Source of the DNA: Segetibacter sp.
GTDB taxonomy: Bacteria > Bacteroidota > Bacteroidia > Chitinophagales > Chitinophagaceae
Length of the DNA: 36,273 nt
NCBI GenBank assembly: GCA_028288505.1
Contig: JAQBNN010000016.1
Span: 1-36,273, forward strand
Direction of reading: 5' to 3'
Shown here: one piece after another, positions 20,248-30,188 of the stretch
How the letters are laid out: every line of letters starts with the position of its first letter
Position numbering within the stretch: position 1 is the first letter of the stretch
Position numbers and translations under genes: made by a program
The notes under the pieces: generated by a model
Databases searched by the model: none
Told to the model about the DNA's origin: nothing
Seen by the model: the letters and a program-made list of their open reading frames with translations, nothing else

Positions 20248-20619
20248 GGTAATTTTTAGTTTTTTTCGCTTCTAAATATGGAGAACTTTAAAACAAATTA
20301 TTTAATTGTTAAATGCAATAACACAGTTCTTACCGTTGATGCTTACAGAAAATCGCTGCTTTCTTCTTAAACCCCTTGCAGGCAACTTAATTAAACGAGT
20401 TTCAGCATTCTCTTTAATATTTATTGATGCATTTGCTCACGAATGCTCAAACAGCAAGCCATCAGCAGTAAATAGGTGTATGTATATAGTCACCTCAGTA
20501 AGCAGAACGCTTTTCAGGGATGGATAAATGTGGTGGTTTGCAAACCATATATTTTATAATATTTAAAGTACAATAGATATTAGAGCTTTAACGGTGCAAT
20601 AAAAAAACATCAAGCCTTT

Positions 20620-21515
20620 TTATTTAGCGGTTACAACCATCACCGGAATTTTTGAATGAAAAGCCATTTCTTTCGTTACCCTTTTTTAAGTATTCTATTC
20701 CAAAATGTTTTCGGGTAAGTTATCATTGCAATAATATCAATCCCGTTTTTATCATTATAGTTTTCTACAGTGCTCTCAAAATTCTCACCTTCCAGTAATT
20801 CACCTTTAAAATGAAACTTCAGGATAGGTTTTCTTTAAAAAGGCTATATAATGATTTAATTCTGCATTGTTGTACACATAATCATATGCTCTAGCAAAAT
20901 CTGTATCCACAAAAACTGCAACATGTAAGGTTGATGAAAAAAGCTTAGCCACATCTACAATAGGGCTCAGCAATTCTTTGTTCTCTTCAAAATGGTTGGT
21001 GGCAAACAAAATAGCATCTGGCGCAAACTTTCCACTTTCACCCGGTAATGTTTTTGCAATTCCACTTTCAGTAATATCCCATTCCCTTAGAGGCGACACT
21101 ACCATTTAAGACACTTTGGTTTTCCCCAGAATATTGGAGGTTGTGCTTCCCAAAATTCTTTCGGTTAGTTCAGTCTCCCCTCGAGTGCCTATTATAATAA
21201 AGTCTGTTCCATTTTCATCAGCAGCCTCTAGCATACTATCAGTTACGCTGCCGTTATAAATTTTTGTAGTAACACTAACCTTTTCTGTCCCTTCTATACT
21301 ATTTTTCAATAGCGTAAGTCTTTCATCTGCCCTGCCCATTAAAGCTTTATTGTGTTCTTTTTTAATGGCTAAATGGTCTTTAAGAGTAGTGTCAATAAAA
21401 TGGCAATTATGTACCAATAAGATTTCTGCGTTTGCCTGCTTGGCTATAAGTACAGCAAATTCAGGGCTTTATTAGCATTAGAAGAAAAGTTAGTAGGTAC
21501 CAATATTTTTTTCAT
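20620..21515 (-). pseudogene. Universal stress protein (tandem UspA-type) with multiple disruptions
   Basis: MKKILVPTNFSSNANKALNL(fs)..VLIAKQANAEILLVHNCHFIDTT..TDFIIIGTRGETELTERILGSTTSNILGKTKVS*MVVSPLREWDITESG..YPEV(fs)FHFKGELLEGENFESTVENYNDKNGIDIIAMITYPKTFWNRILKK(fs)VTKEMAFHSKIPVMVVTAK*. Confidence 0.85.
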
Positions 21516-22492
21516 AAAGCAGGATTTAATAAAGTGTAAGCTAGGTCAATTAATTATTTTACTTGATGACGTTAATCATAATAATAACTAATGACTACCC
21601 GGTTTTATTAATATGATAATTGGGTATGCGAGTTAAAAGACAGAATTAACCACAACCTGTAAGGAAGAACGAATACAATAAGGCCTTAAAGAGGCACCCG
21701 GCAACAGGGTAATTATCACATACAGAAGACCCACTTCTGCCCGCAAACCTGTTTTTAATGAAGTTCTAGAATTTTTTTAATCCTTTCCTCCATATGCTAA
21801 ACTTGATTACAATCATGTTTAACTATCTCTGCTGTCATAAAAAAGAGATAAGCAAAACCTTAGTTTTGAATAAATTTTATTATTCAAATTTTAATTATTT
21901 AACTGTTCTTCTTATGTCTTCCCTACAGATGTTTGCCGCCTGCATCATTTCAAACGTAGCTGCGCTCATCTTCTTCCTAATGGCCCCTCTATTCAAATGG
22001 GCTTAGGCGTATCATATTTACAGGTGCAGGCCTTTTAACCTGGCTAGTTGTTTACACGTGTGCCTGTGAATATTTAGGCTATAGTAAGTATCTGTTGGTT
22101 TATATCGTAATGTAATAGTTGGGCCATTTCATGTAAACATAGTACCTATTGTATCTTTTATTGCTATTTGCCAGGTTGTTTTTGGTATGGGGTTGTTTAT
22201 ATAAGGATCTCTTTTTAAAGATTTGCTGTATAGCAATAAAAATCTTTCTTGTAACTATTTCGCCCCCGGTATTTTTTAAGCTTTACCCGGTGGTTAACAT
22301 GGGCCATTTGTTTGTCTGCGATTTAAATATCCTTATAAGAGGAACATCTTTAATACTAAATCGTCTTTTTAAAAAACCCGTGTAGGTCATTTTTATTGGG
22401 TTAATAAAGTAATGCTTGCTGCGATTCTTCGAAACTATCCTATTTTGAAGGAACCCTTAACTATATACATATTCATTTAAATAAATATAATC

Positions 22493-23617
22493 ATGGTTAC
22501 AACAACTAACAGTTTGCTTGCTGGCAAGCCGCAAGCACTTGAATTAGAACAGATATTAAAGCCGGGCATCACAAGGGCTTCTATGCGAGGTCTTGTATAT
22601 GGAGGGCCCGGGGTTATAGAATTAAAGGATATCCCTATCCCTGAAATTCTTAAACCAACTGATGCGGTGGTTAAAATTTTAAAGACCACTATTTGCGGTA
22701 CTGATCTGGGTATTCTGCACGGTAAAACACCTTCAGTATTACCTGGCACCACTCTGGGACATGAGGGAGTTGGCGTTGTAGATGAAGTGGGCAGTGCAAT
22801 TACGAAGTTTAAAAAAGGAGATCATGTAATTATCTCCTGTATTACCTCGTGTGGTACTTGCGAATATTGCAAGAAGCAAATGTACTCTCACTGTGAACAT
22901 GGCGGTTGGATACTTGGCAATACAATTAATGGCACCCAGGCAGAGTATGCACGTATTCCTCATGCAGACAATAGTCTTTATGCAATACCTGCTGGAGCAG
23001 ATGAAGAGGCCCTTGTGATGTTGAGTGACATCCTCCCAACAGGTCACGAAATAGGAGTAATAAACGGATGCGTAAAGCCAGGAGATACCATTGCTATAGT
23101 TGGTGCAGGACCCGTTGGTATGTCTGCATTACTTACTGCACAATTCTATTCTCCTGCTAAAATTTATATGATCGATGTAGACCAGAACCGCCTTGATTTG
23201 GCAAGAAAATTTGGAGCAACGCACACTATAAATTCAAGTGAAGAAGATGCGGTAAGAAGGATCATCTTCGAAACAAAAGATGGTGTTGATGTAGCCATTG
23301 AAGCAGTAGGCATTCCTGACACTTTTGATATTTGCCAAAACATTGTTCGTCCTGGTGGGCACCTTGCAAACATCGGTGTTCATGGTAAACCAATCAATTT
23401 ACAAATCCAAAATTTATGGATTCGTAACATCACCATTACTATGGGTTTGGTAAATACTAACACAACACCGATGCTGTTAAAAACAGTAGAGTCTGGCAAA
23501 TTGCAACCTGCTCAACTCATAACACATCGCTTCAAATTGGAAGATATATTAGATGCCTATAAAGTGTTTGGTAATGCTTCAAAGGAGAATGCAATGAAAG
23601 TTATAATTGCACCTTAG
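22493..23617 (+). CDS. Zinc-dependent alcohol dehydrogenase (MDR superfamily)
   Basis: TTICGTDLGILHGK, GHEGVGVVDEVG, structural Zn Cys motif CGTCEYCKKQMYSHCEHGG, VGAGPVGMSAL; about 30-aa N-terminal extension before MRGLVYGGPG. Confidence 0.93.
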   Translation: MVTTTNSLLAGKPQALELEQILKPGITRASMRGLVYGGPGVIELKDIPIPEILKPTDAVVKILKTTICGTDLGILHGKTPSVLPGTTLGHEGVGVVDEVGSAITKFKKGDHVIISCITSCGTCEYCKKQMYSHCEHGGWILGNTINGTQAEYARIPHADNSLYAIPAGADEEALVMLSDILPTGHEIGVINGCVKPGDTIAIVGAGPVGMSALLTAQFYSPAKIYMIDVDQNRLDLARKFGATHTINSSEEDAVRRIIFETKDGVDVAIEAVGIPDTFDICQNIVRPGGHLANIGVHGKPINLQIQNLWIRNITITMGLVNTNTTPMLLKTVESGKLQPAQLITHRFKLEDILDAYKVFGNASKENAMKVIIAP

Positions 23618-23685
23618 CTTTCAAAAGAAACCATCAATACTTTTAATAAAATCCTAGAAAGTGAAATCGATAAAGTATGGTTCTA

Positions 23686-23712
23686 AAGCCTCACCTTTAA
23701 AGTGGGGTTTTT
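23686..23712 (+). terminator. Intrinsic terminator after the ADH gene
   Basis: aaagCCTCACCtttaaaGTGGGGTTTTT: GC-rich imperfect stem followed by a T tract. Confidence 0.55.
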
Positions 23713-24211
23713 GTTCTTTAGTATGGTAAGTAGGTACCTGTTAAGTCTACCTCACCAGCACCTAAAGTGCGAAAACGGCCTACACTATTTATCCAGCCTG
23801 TTAGTTACCATTTACACCTCACTAACATTTAGATAGAACTCTCATCCTTTACCTAAAACATCTTTATACGGCCTTAGTAAAAATTAATGAACTACAAATA
23901 ATTTTGAATACGAGTGCCCTTCTTAAGAGTATAATAATGATAAGAAAGTGTTCAATCAGGTACATTCGCGCTAACCTCAAAAAAATATAATTGGTTATAC
24001 CAGCGTTTTGAAGAAGCCTATCGTTCGTAATTTTATTGCTTTTTCATAATCACTTCTGTTCCATTACCTAATGTGTTCTTAATACCCCATAATGCTGCAA
24101 CAATTTCAGAAAGGATGGCGTTCAGTTGTATCAGCCTAGGTAAAGTTAAAAACAGGAGGTTCGGTATTTGATACTCAAAATCAACCCGTAAGTGTAAGAC
24201 GTGGTAAAAAC

Positions 24212-24243
24212 AAGTAAGGATTACATTGCTGTAATCCTTACTT
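24212..24243 (-). terminator. Terminator hairpin after tRNA-Cys
   Basis: Perfect 14-bp inverted repeat AAGTAAGGATTACA ttgc TGTAATCCTTACTT; T-rich (GTTTTT) downstream on the minus strand. Confidence 0.8.
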
Positions 24244-24246
24244 AAG

Positions 24247-24317
24247 AGGTCCCGAGCGGATTCGAACCGCTGTGGAAGCTTTTGCAGAGCTCTGCCTAGC
24301 CACTCGGCCACAGGACC
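24247..24317 (-). tRNA. tRNA-Cys (GCA)
   Basis: GGTCCTGTGGCCGAGTGGCTAGGCAGAGCTCTGCAAAAGCTTCCACAGCGGTTCGAATCCGCTCGGGACCT: 7-bp acceptor stem, GCA anticodon in CTGCAAA loop, TTCGAAT T-loop, U73 discriminator; CCA not encoded. Confidence 0.95.
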
Positions 24318-24426
24318 CTTTATTTTTCCGGCTGCGAAAATAGGGCAAAACCTTTTAAATCAAAAATTGAAATCTTAAAAAAGCGCTCTTCTCCCCTATT
24401 TTTGCCAAACGCTTAAAAATATCAAC

Positions 24427-25302
24427 ATGCTTAAAATTGCCGAAAGCGAGCTAATTCTTAACTCCAGAGGTGCCATTTACCACCTTGATGTAAGACCCGA
24501 CGAACTGGCCAATACTATAATTACCGTGGGCGATCCTGACAGGGTTAAGGAGGTGTCAAAACACTTTGATACGGTGGAGGTAAAAAGAAACCACAGGGAA
24601 TTTGTAACACATACAGGCGTTTTAGGCAACAAACGAATTTCAGTTGTTTCCACCGGTATTGGGCCCGACAATATTGATATTGTATTAAACGAGTTGGACG
24701 CTCTTGTTAATATCGATTTTGAAACCCGCACTATTAAACCAGAGCTTACTCACCTTAATATTATTCGCCTCGGCACCTCTGGCGCTTTGCAGGAAGATAT
24801 CCCCGTTGATAGTTTTGTGGTTAGCACCCACGGTCTTGGTATCGACAATTTGCTAAATTATTATCGCAACGAAAACAACGAAGAAGAAAAGCAGATTGTA
24901 CAACAATTTGTTGCGCATACTCAAATTGGAACAAACTTTTCGCAGCCATACATTTCTACAGCCGGTAGCTCCATTTTAAAACATTTTGTTGATGGCTTTC
25001 ACCACGGCATCACGGTTACATGCCCCGGTTTTTATGGCCCCCAGGGAAGGGTGCTAAGGTTAGGTCTTGTAAACCCTGAATTGATTGATCGCCTTACTGA
25101 ATTTACTTTTGGCCAGCACCGCATTACTAATTTCGAAATGGAAACAAGTGCGATTTACGGGTTAGGAAAACTGCTTGGCCACCAATGCTTAAGCATTAGT
25201 GCAATTGTTGCCAACCGAATTAAAAAGGAGTTTAGTAAAGATGGCGGCGCTGCAGTAGAAAACATGATTGAAAAATCTTTAGAGATCATAAAAAATATCT
25301 AG
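24427..25302 (+). CDS. Nucleoside phosphorylase (uridine/purine phosphorylase superfamily)
   Basis: NTIITVGDPDRVKEVSKHFD, HTGVLGNKRISVVSTGIGPDNIDIVLNEL, IIRLGTSGALQ, NFEMETSAIYGL. Confidence 0.93.
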   Translation: MLKIAESELILNSRGAIYHLDVRPDELANTIITVGDPDRVKEVSKHFDTVEVKRNHREFVTHTGVLGNKRISVVSTGIGPDNIDIVLNELDALVNIDFETRTIKPELTHLNIIRLGTSGALQEDIPVDSFVVSTHGLGIDNLLNYYRNENNEEEKQIVQQFVAHTQIGTNFSQPYISTAGSSILKHFVDGFHHGITVTCPGFYGPQGRVLRLGLVNPELIDRLTEFTFGQHRITNFEMETSAIYGLGKLLGHQCLSISAIVANRIKKEFSKDGGAAVENMIEKSLEIIKNI

Positions 25303-25322
25303 GCTGAAGGAGGTTTAAGGAA

Positions 25323-25381
25323 TTCTTTTTGTACTAAGCAGTTTGCTACTATTAAGCTTTTCTTGCGTCGCACTCTTGTAC
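25323..25381 (-). repeat. Family 1 repeat, GAGTGCGACGCAA subclass
   Basis: Reverse complement GTACAAGAGTGCGACGCAAGAAAAGCTTAATAGTAGCAAACTGCTTAGTACAAAAAGAA. Confidence 0.85.
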
Positions 25382-25506
25382 TGTTTTTTCTTTATTGAGC
25401 ACATTGGTTAGCTGTTTGTTTGGTGCCCGCTTCATCAATTGTTTTTAGTTATACTTTTCATTTCAGTTTTCTAATTTTGCTTTTCGTTGTTGCCAATAGA
25501 TTTTCG

Positions 25507-25540
25507 GTACAAGTGAGTGACACAACGATGCTGCTATGAA
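25507..25540 (+). repeat. Family 1 repeat, GTGAGTGACACAAC subclass
   Basis: GTACAAGTGAGTGACACAACGATGCTGCTATGAA. Confidence 0.8.
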
Positions 25541-25593
25541 AAGCAAATGCTCGTCTCCAAAACTTTCTCAGTTAAAACAACAGGTTATTAAAA

Positions 25594-26376
25594 ATGAAAA
25601 TTACTTTCTATAAATATCAGGGAACGGGAAACGACTTTATTATTCTTGATAACCGAAAGAAGGAATATGACAGCCTTACCGGTGAACACGTAGCCTTTTT
25701 ATGCCATCGCCGCTTTGGCATTGGCGCCGATGGGTTGATGCTTTTAAACTTGAAAGAAGGCTACGATTTCGAAATGATTTATTACAACAGCGATGGTGCA
25801 ATTGGCAGCATGTGCGGCAATGGCGGAAGGTGTCTTGTAAAGTTTGCAAAAGACTGTGGACTTGAACGGGGATCGTATAAATTTATTGCTACCGACGGCG
25901 AACACGAAGCAAGCTTTGACGAAGCCGGTTGGGTGCAGTTGAAAATGAAGGACGTAAACGAGGTTAACAATTATGAAGGTGACCGGGTTTTAGATACCGG
26001 TTCGCCACACTACATAAAACTTGTTTCTAATGTAATGGAAATGGACGTTTTTACTGAAGGAAAAAATATACGAAACAATAATACGTTTGTAGAAAAAGGT
26101 ATTAATGTAAACTTTGTAGAGGCTGGCGAAAAGAAAATTATCGTGCGTACTTACGAAAGAGGTGTTGAAGATGAAACCTACAGCTGCGGAACAGGAGTGA
26201 CAGCAAGTGCATTAGTTTGTGCACACAACAACCCAGGTTTTAACCACATTGATGTAGCTACCCCGGGTGGTAATCTTGCGGTTGAATTTGACAAGAAAGA
26301 CAGTGATCATTTTGAAAACATCTGGCTCTGCGGCCCTGCCACGTTTGTTTTTAGCGGAGAAATAGAAGTTAAGTAG
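25594..26376 (+). CDS. dapF: Diaminopimelate epimerase
   Basis: KYQGTGNDFIILDNR, GADGLMLL, NSDGAIGSMCGNGGRC, ERGVEDETYSCGTGVTAS: both catalytic Cys motifs present. Confidence 0.97.
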   Translation: MKITFYKYQGTGNDFIILDNRKKEYDSLTGEHVAFLCHRRFGIGADGLMLLNLKEGYDFEMIYYNSDGAIGSMCGNGGRCLVKFAKDCGLERGSYKFIATDGEHEASFDEAGWVQLKMKDVNEVNNYEGDRVLDTGSPHYIKLVSNVMEMDVFTEGKNIRNNNTFVEKGINVNFVEAGEKKIIVRTYERGVEDETYSCGTGVTASALVCAHNNPGFNHIDVATPGGNLAVEFDKKDSDHFENIWLCGPATFVFSGEIEVK

Positions 26377-26460
26377 TTGCAAAACTACTTTGCCTACATA
26401 CTTTAATCCGGTTCTTACAGTTATCTTAACGCACTATAACCTAACACAGGGAATTTCTAC

Positions 26461-27399
26461 ATGATCCAATACTTTAAAAATATAGACAACCGCACTGTAG
26501 AGATCAACCATATCGAAAATGGAAGTTGGGTAAACCTTGTGCCTCCTTTTAAAGAAGAAGAATTTGTCGAGTTATCTGAAGGCCTTGATATTCCTATAGA
26601 ATTCCTGCGCGACTCTCTTGATATTGATGAACGCCCCAGGTTCGAGTTAGAAGACAACGTGCGGTTTGTAGTTATAAAAACACCTACTGAAAATAATTCT
26701 TTCAACGACAGTGATGCATTTTTTATAACGATACCAATTTGCATTATTCTTACGCACAACCAAATTGTTACGGTAAACTCTTTCGATAATGGTGCTATTA
26801 AAAAATTCTTAAGCACTTTCCAAAAACGCCATCCTGACAAAAGGAATATGATGGTGCTGAAAGTATTTGAAAAGATCGTGCAGAACTTTTTAGAATACCT
26901 TAAAGAGATCAACCAGAAACGAAATGCGTTTGAACAAAAATTATATGATAGCAACCGTAACGAAGAGTTATTGAACCTGATGCGTATTCAAAAAAGCCTC
27001 GTGTATTTCGTAACGGCTCTTCGCAGCAACGAGATGTTGATGATGAAGTTAGAACGCACCAACTTCCTTCAATTAAACGACGATGAAAGAGAGTTCTTAC
27101 GCGACCTTATAGTTGATACAAGCCAGGCCCTTGAGATGGCAAATATTTACACCAACATCTTAAGCAGCACCATGGATGCTTTTGCAAGCATCATCAACAA
27201 CAACCTTAACAATGTAATGAAGCGCTTAACTTCAATTACTATCATTCTTACGCTCCCTATTTTGGTTACAAGCATCTATGGTATGAACGTAGATATTCCC
27301 TACCAGCACTCGAAGCATGCATTTTATATACCCGTTGTTTTGTCTATCAGTATTTCGGTTATTATTGGCTGGTTTTTTTTGAAAAAGAAATTATTCTAA
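26461..27399 (+). CDS. CorA family magnesium/divalent cation transporter
   Basis: C-terminal TM pair with the signature YGMNVDIPYQ and a long helical cytoplasmic domain. Confidence 0.93.
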   Translation: MIQYFKNIDNRTVEINHIENGSWVNLVPPFKEEEFVELSEGLDIPIEFLRDSLDIDERPRFELEDNVRFVVIKTPTENNSFNDSDAFFITIPICIILTHNQIVTVNSFDNGAIKKFLSTFQKRHPDKRNMMVLKVFEKIVQNFLEYLKEINQKRNAFEQKLYDSNRNEELLNLMRIQKSLVYFVTALRSNEMLMMKLERTNFLQLNDDEREFLRDLIVDTSQALEMANIYTNILSSTMDAFASIINNNLNNVMKRLTSITIILTLPILVTSIYGMNVDIPYQHSKHAFYIPVVLSISISVIIGWFFLKKKLF

Positions 27400-27402
27400 C
27401 CT

Positions 27403-27885
27403 ATGGCCGAGAATGCAATTACTCCAACGCACTTCAACATTCGTGTGTACGGTATTTTGATGGACAGTTATAAAAGAGTGTTGCTGGCTGACGAGTTTAT
27501 CAGGGGAATGTATGTTACAAAATTTCCCGGTGGTGGGCTTGAATTTGGCGAAGGTACACGCGCCTGTTTAAAACGCGAGTTCATGGAAGAAACCGGACTT
27601 GAGGTAACAATTGGCGAGCATCTTTATACAACCGATTATTACCAGCAATCTGCCTTTAAACCCAACGACCAAATAATAAGTATTTACTACCTCGTAACTA
27701 CCGCAGAGCCAATTAATCTTGCCACAAAAACCACTCTTTTCAATTTTGAACCTCACCAGCTTGCTGACCCTAAAGGTGAAAGCGAAGTATTTAGGTGGGT
27801 AGCTTTTAATGACTTAAACGAAAATTGCGTTACGCTCCCTATCGATAAGATTGTTGTCACTCTTACTAAAGAAAAATACAAGTAA
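27403..27885 (+). CDS. NUDIX hydrolase
   Basis: NUDIX box GGGLEFGEGTRACLKREFMEETGLEV. Confidence 0.93.
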   Translation: MAENAITPTHFNIRVYGILMDSYKRVLLADEFIRGMYVTKFPGGGLEFGEGTRACLKREFMEETGLEVTIGEHLYTTDYYQQSAFKPNDQIISIYYLVTTAEPINLATKTTLFNFEPHQLADPKGESEVFRWVAFNDLNENCVTLPIDKIVVTLTKEKYK

Positions 27886-27936
27886 CAACTCCATTACACG
27901 CTAATATTACTAATGTTATTTCTGCACTTATCACCC

Positions 27937-27974
27937 GTACTACTATTAAACATTCTTGCGTCGCACACTTGTAC
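27937..27974 (-). repeat. Family 1 repeat, TGCGACGCAA subclass
   Basis: Reverse complement GTACAAGTGTGCGACGCAAGAATGTTTAATAGTAGTAC. Confidence 0.85.
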
Positions 27975-28202
27975 TTTCTAAGCATTGTTCACCAATACAA
28001 ATAACAGCTTCCGACATACTGTACATAAAAATTAAAAAGCACTTTTAAGACTTAAATAGTCACAACTAAAAGTTATAACCAAAGCAATTATGGTAGTTGC
28101 GGCTCTAATTAAATGACATTAAGATTAATTAAGCCTGCTCCATTTTTTATTAATTGTAGTTTACAAAAGTTAGACTGTTTGTTTAGCGATAATAAATTTT
28201 TT

Positions 28203-28643
28203 ATGCCATTAATAAAAAATATCCTTCTGGCAGATGATGACCAGGATGATGTAGAACTGTTTGAACATGCTGTAAGTGAATTTTGTGATACGATCAACCT
28301 TATTGTAGCTGCTAATGGAGTAGAACTGCTTCGTTTGTTAAGTGTGAAACCTAAACCTGATGTTATTTTCCTCGACTTGAATATGCCGCGTAAAACAGGG
28401 AAAGAATGCCTGGTTGAAATCAGGAATAATCCGGAATACAATCAAGTTCCTATCATCATACTTTCAACATCAAGCCAACAAAGCGAAATTGATTTTTGCC
28501 TTGAAAAAGGCGCGAATCATTACATTATAAAACCTTCATCTTTTACAGGCATTATAAGTATTGTAAAAAGAATTTGCAGCGGAAGCCTCTACAATGATCA
28601 GTTTATATTACAGGTGTCAAAAATTGCCACTCCTTTATCCTGA
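28203..28643 (+). CDS. Single-domain response regulator (receiver)
   Basis: NILLADDDQDDVELFEHAV, DVIFLDLNMPRKTGKECL, PIIILSTSSQ, IIKPSSF; start Met MPLIKN at 28203 within the longer ORF from 28113. Confidence 0.9.
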   Translation: MPLIKNILLADDDQDDVELFEHAVSEFCDTINLIVAANGVELLRLLSVKPKPDVIFLDLNMPRKTGKECLVEIRNNPEYNQVPIIILSTSSQQSEIDFCLEKGANHYIIKPSSFTGIISIVKRICSGSLYNDQFILQVSKIATPLS

Positions 28644-28917
28644 TCTCTTTTTCGAACTTAAGAAGTTGCTTCAATTTTGTTGCCCATCTTGTTAGCATGT
28701 CTTCCTTAGTTGTCAGGTTATAAACACGTTACGACTTCAATAAAAGAGATGGAATAATATAATGATATTACCAGGATTAATAGCCTACATTACATATGTT
28801 CTTCCAGGCTTCCTGTAACTATTCGCGTTATTACTTCCAGCTTGTTACCATACTTCTACTGCTTTTTAGAGAAACAATAATACGAGCACTACTTTTTATA
28901 CCTTTTTAATAAAATAT

Positions 28918-29166
28918 ATGTCCACAATCACCCGAAAAATAGTTCTTGACGCGCTCATTAAACATGAGACGTTAACCATTAATGACCTTAGTAAAAAAGA
29001 AAACCTTGGTATTGCACCAAATATAGATCACCTGGGATTTTTAATAGAAGAGTTAATTGAAAGCGGGCATGTAGATATGCTTGATGGGATTACACCGTGC
29101 ACTTATACCATTACCGATAAGGGAATTAAAGAGGGAGCAAGGGTTGCTGAAGAAGCGAATTTCTAA
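28918..29166 (+). CDS. Small hypothetical protein, winged-helix-like
   Basis: 82 aa: ITRKIVLDALIKHETLTINDLSKKENLGIAPNIDHLGFLIEELIESGHVDMLDGITPCTYTITDKG resembles a compact wHTH. Confidence 0.65.
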   Translation: MSTITRKIVLDALIKHETLTINDLSKKENLGIAPNIDHLGFLIEELIESGHVDMLDGITPCTYTITDKGIKEGARVAEEANF

Positions 29167-29218
29167 ACCCTGCGTACTGGTCTTAGTATCTACATCCATT
29201 CACGATAAAAAAAATGAA

Positions 29219-29524
29219 ATGATGACAAAGAATGAAGATTTTAATATTGACGAGCAAACTATAAGCAAACTTGGTTTACAACTAGCTACTAAGCCAATAA
29301 GCGATCAATTAGATAGTAATGCGAGAGTATTCAAATACCCGCATTTACAAGATGTGTTTATAATGGAGAGTGATTTGTATGGCAACAAGATGCCGAAAGA
29401 CACTTGCTTTCTAGCTTTTAACGGCCATCATGGATTAATAGGAAAGCATTTAAAAGTTGAAACACTCGCAGGGGCAAGTGTTGACGATATAAAGAATATG
29501 GTTGAGACTAACACCGAGGGATAA
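29219..29524 (+). CDS. Small hypothetical protein
   Basis: In-frame Met at 29219 (MMTKNEDFNIDEQTISKLGLQLATKPISD...) after the preceding CDS stop; the ORF-track start at 29081 overlaps that CDS. Confidence 0.6.
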   Translation: MMTKNEDFNIDEQTISKLGLQLATKPISDQLDSNARVFKYPHLQDVFIMESDLYGNKMPKDTCFLAFNGHHGLIGKHLKVETLAGASVDDIKNMVETNTEG

Positions 29525-29533
29525 CAAAAGAAC

Positions 29534-30133
29534 TCAGTGCCAATTATCGATCTTGAGTTTACCGAAGAAGTAATTCTCTTCAATTTCCTTAATACATCCA
29601 GGTTGTAGATCCCCTAACTCAAGGTCTTCAATAGAAGTTCTAATTAATCTAACGCACCTGTGTTTAACTTCGTCAACCATTTTCCTTACCTGGTGAAATT
29701 TTCCTTCGGTTAAAGTAATACTTAGCCAACTATATTGCTCATAGTTGTTTAACTGGTGGCTCCGTGTAAATAGGTTTTCAGGTTGCTGAACAATGTCGAC
29801 TTCGCACGGAGTGGTTGTATAATCTACTCCGCCTCTTATATGGATGCTTACTCCTGTTCTTAGTTTTTGTAAGCTTTCTTCGCTTACAATGTTCTTCACT
29901 TGTACGAGGTAAGTTCTCTTATGCGGCTTCTCACCCTGGAACAAAAGTTTGGTCACCTTTTTATTAGTGGTTAATATCAACAGGCCTTCGCTATGGTTAT
30001 CTAATCTTCCAATTGCATGGGTGCCTTCAGGAAAATTGAAATCGATGTCTTTTAACAAAGCAACCTCATGGGTGCTTACGAATTGCGACACCATGTTGTA
30101 TGGTTTGTTTAAGATAAAATACCTGTGAGCCAA
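29534..30133 (-). CDS. Pseudouridine synthase, RluE/RsuA-type
   Basis: HAIGRLDNHSEGLLILTTN catalytic Asp motif; GKFHQVRKMVDEVKHRCVRLIRTSIEDLELGDLQPG. Confidence 0.93.
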   Translation of the reverse strand: MAHRYFILNKPYNMVSQFVSTHEVALLKDIDFNFPEGTHAIGRLDNHSEGLLILTTNKKVTKLLFQGEKPHKRTYLVQVKNIVSEESLQKLRTGVSIHIRGGVDYTTTPCEVDIVQQPENLFTRSHQLNNYEQYSWLSITLTEGKFHQVRKMVDEVKHRCVRLIRTSIEDLELGDLQPGCIKEIEENYFFGKLKIDNWH

Positions 30134-30188
30134 ATTGCAGAATTGTTTATTGAAAGTATTGAGCTGAAAAGTTGAAAAGAGAAATATA

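Noticed and set aside
21106-21117. In-frame TAA in the USP gene as recoding
   Set aside because: Other frameshifts in the same gene make decay the simpler explanation.
21600-22480. Possible decayed membrane protein gene between the USP pseudogene and ADH
   Set aside because: Hydrophobic stretches occur in several frames (ORFs 21794-22006, 22149-22385), but I could not link them to any family; AT-rich sequence gives hydrophobic ORFs by chance.
24033-24311. 92-aa ORF on the minus strand
   Set aside because: It overlaps the clear tRNA-Cys and its terminator; the N-terminal part is tRNA read as protein.
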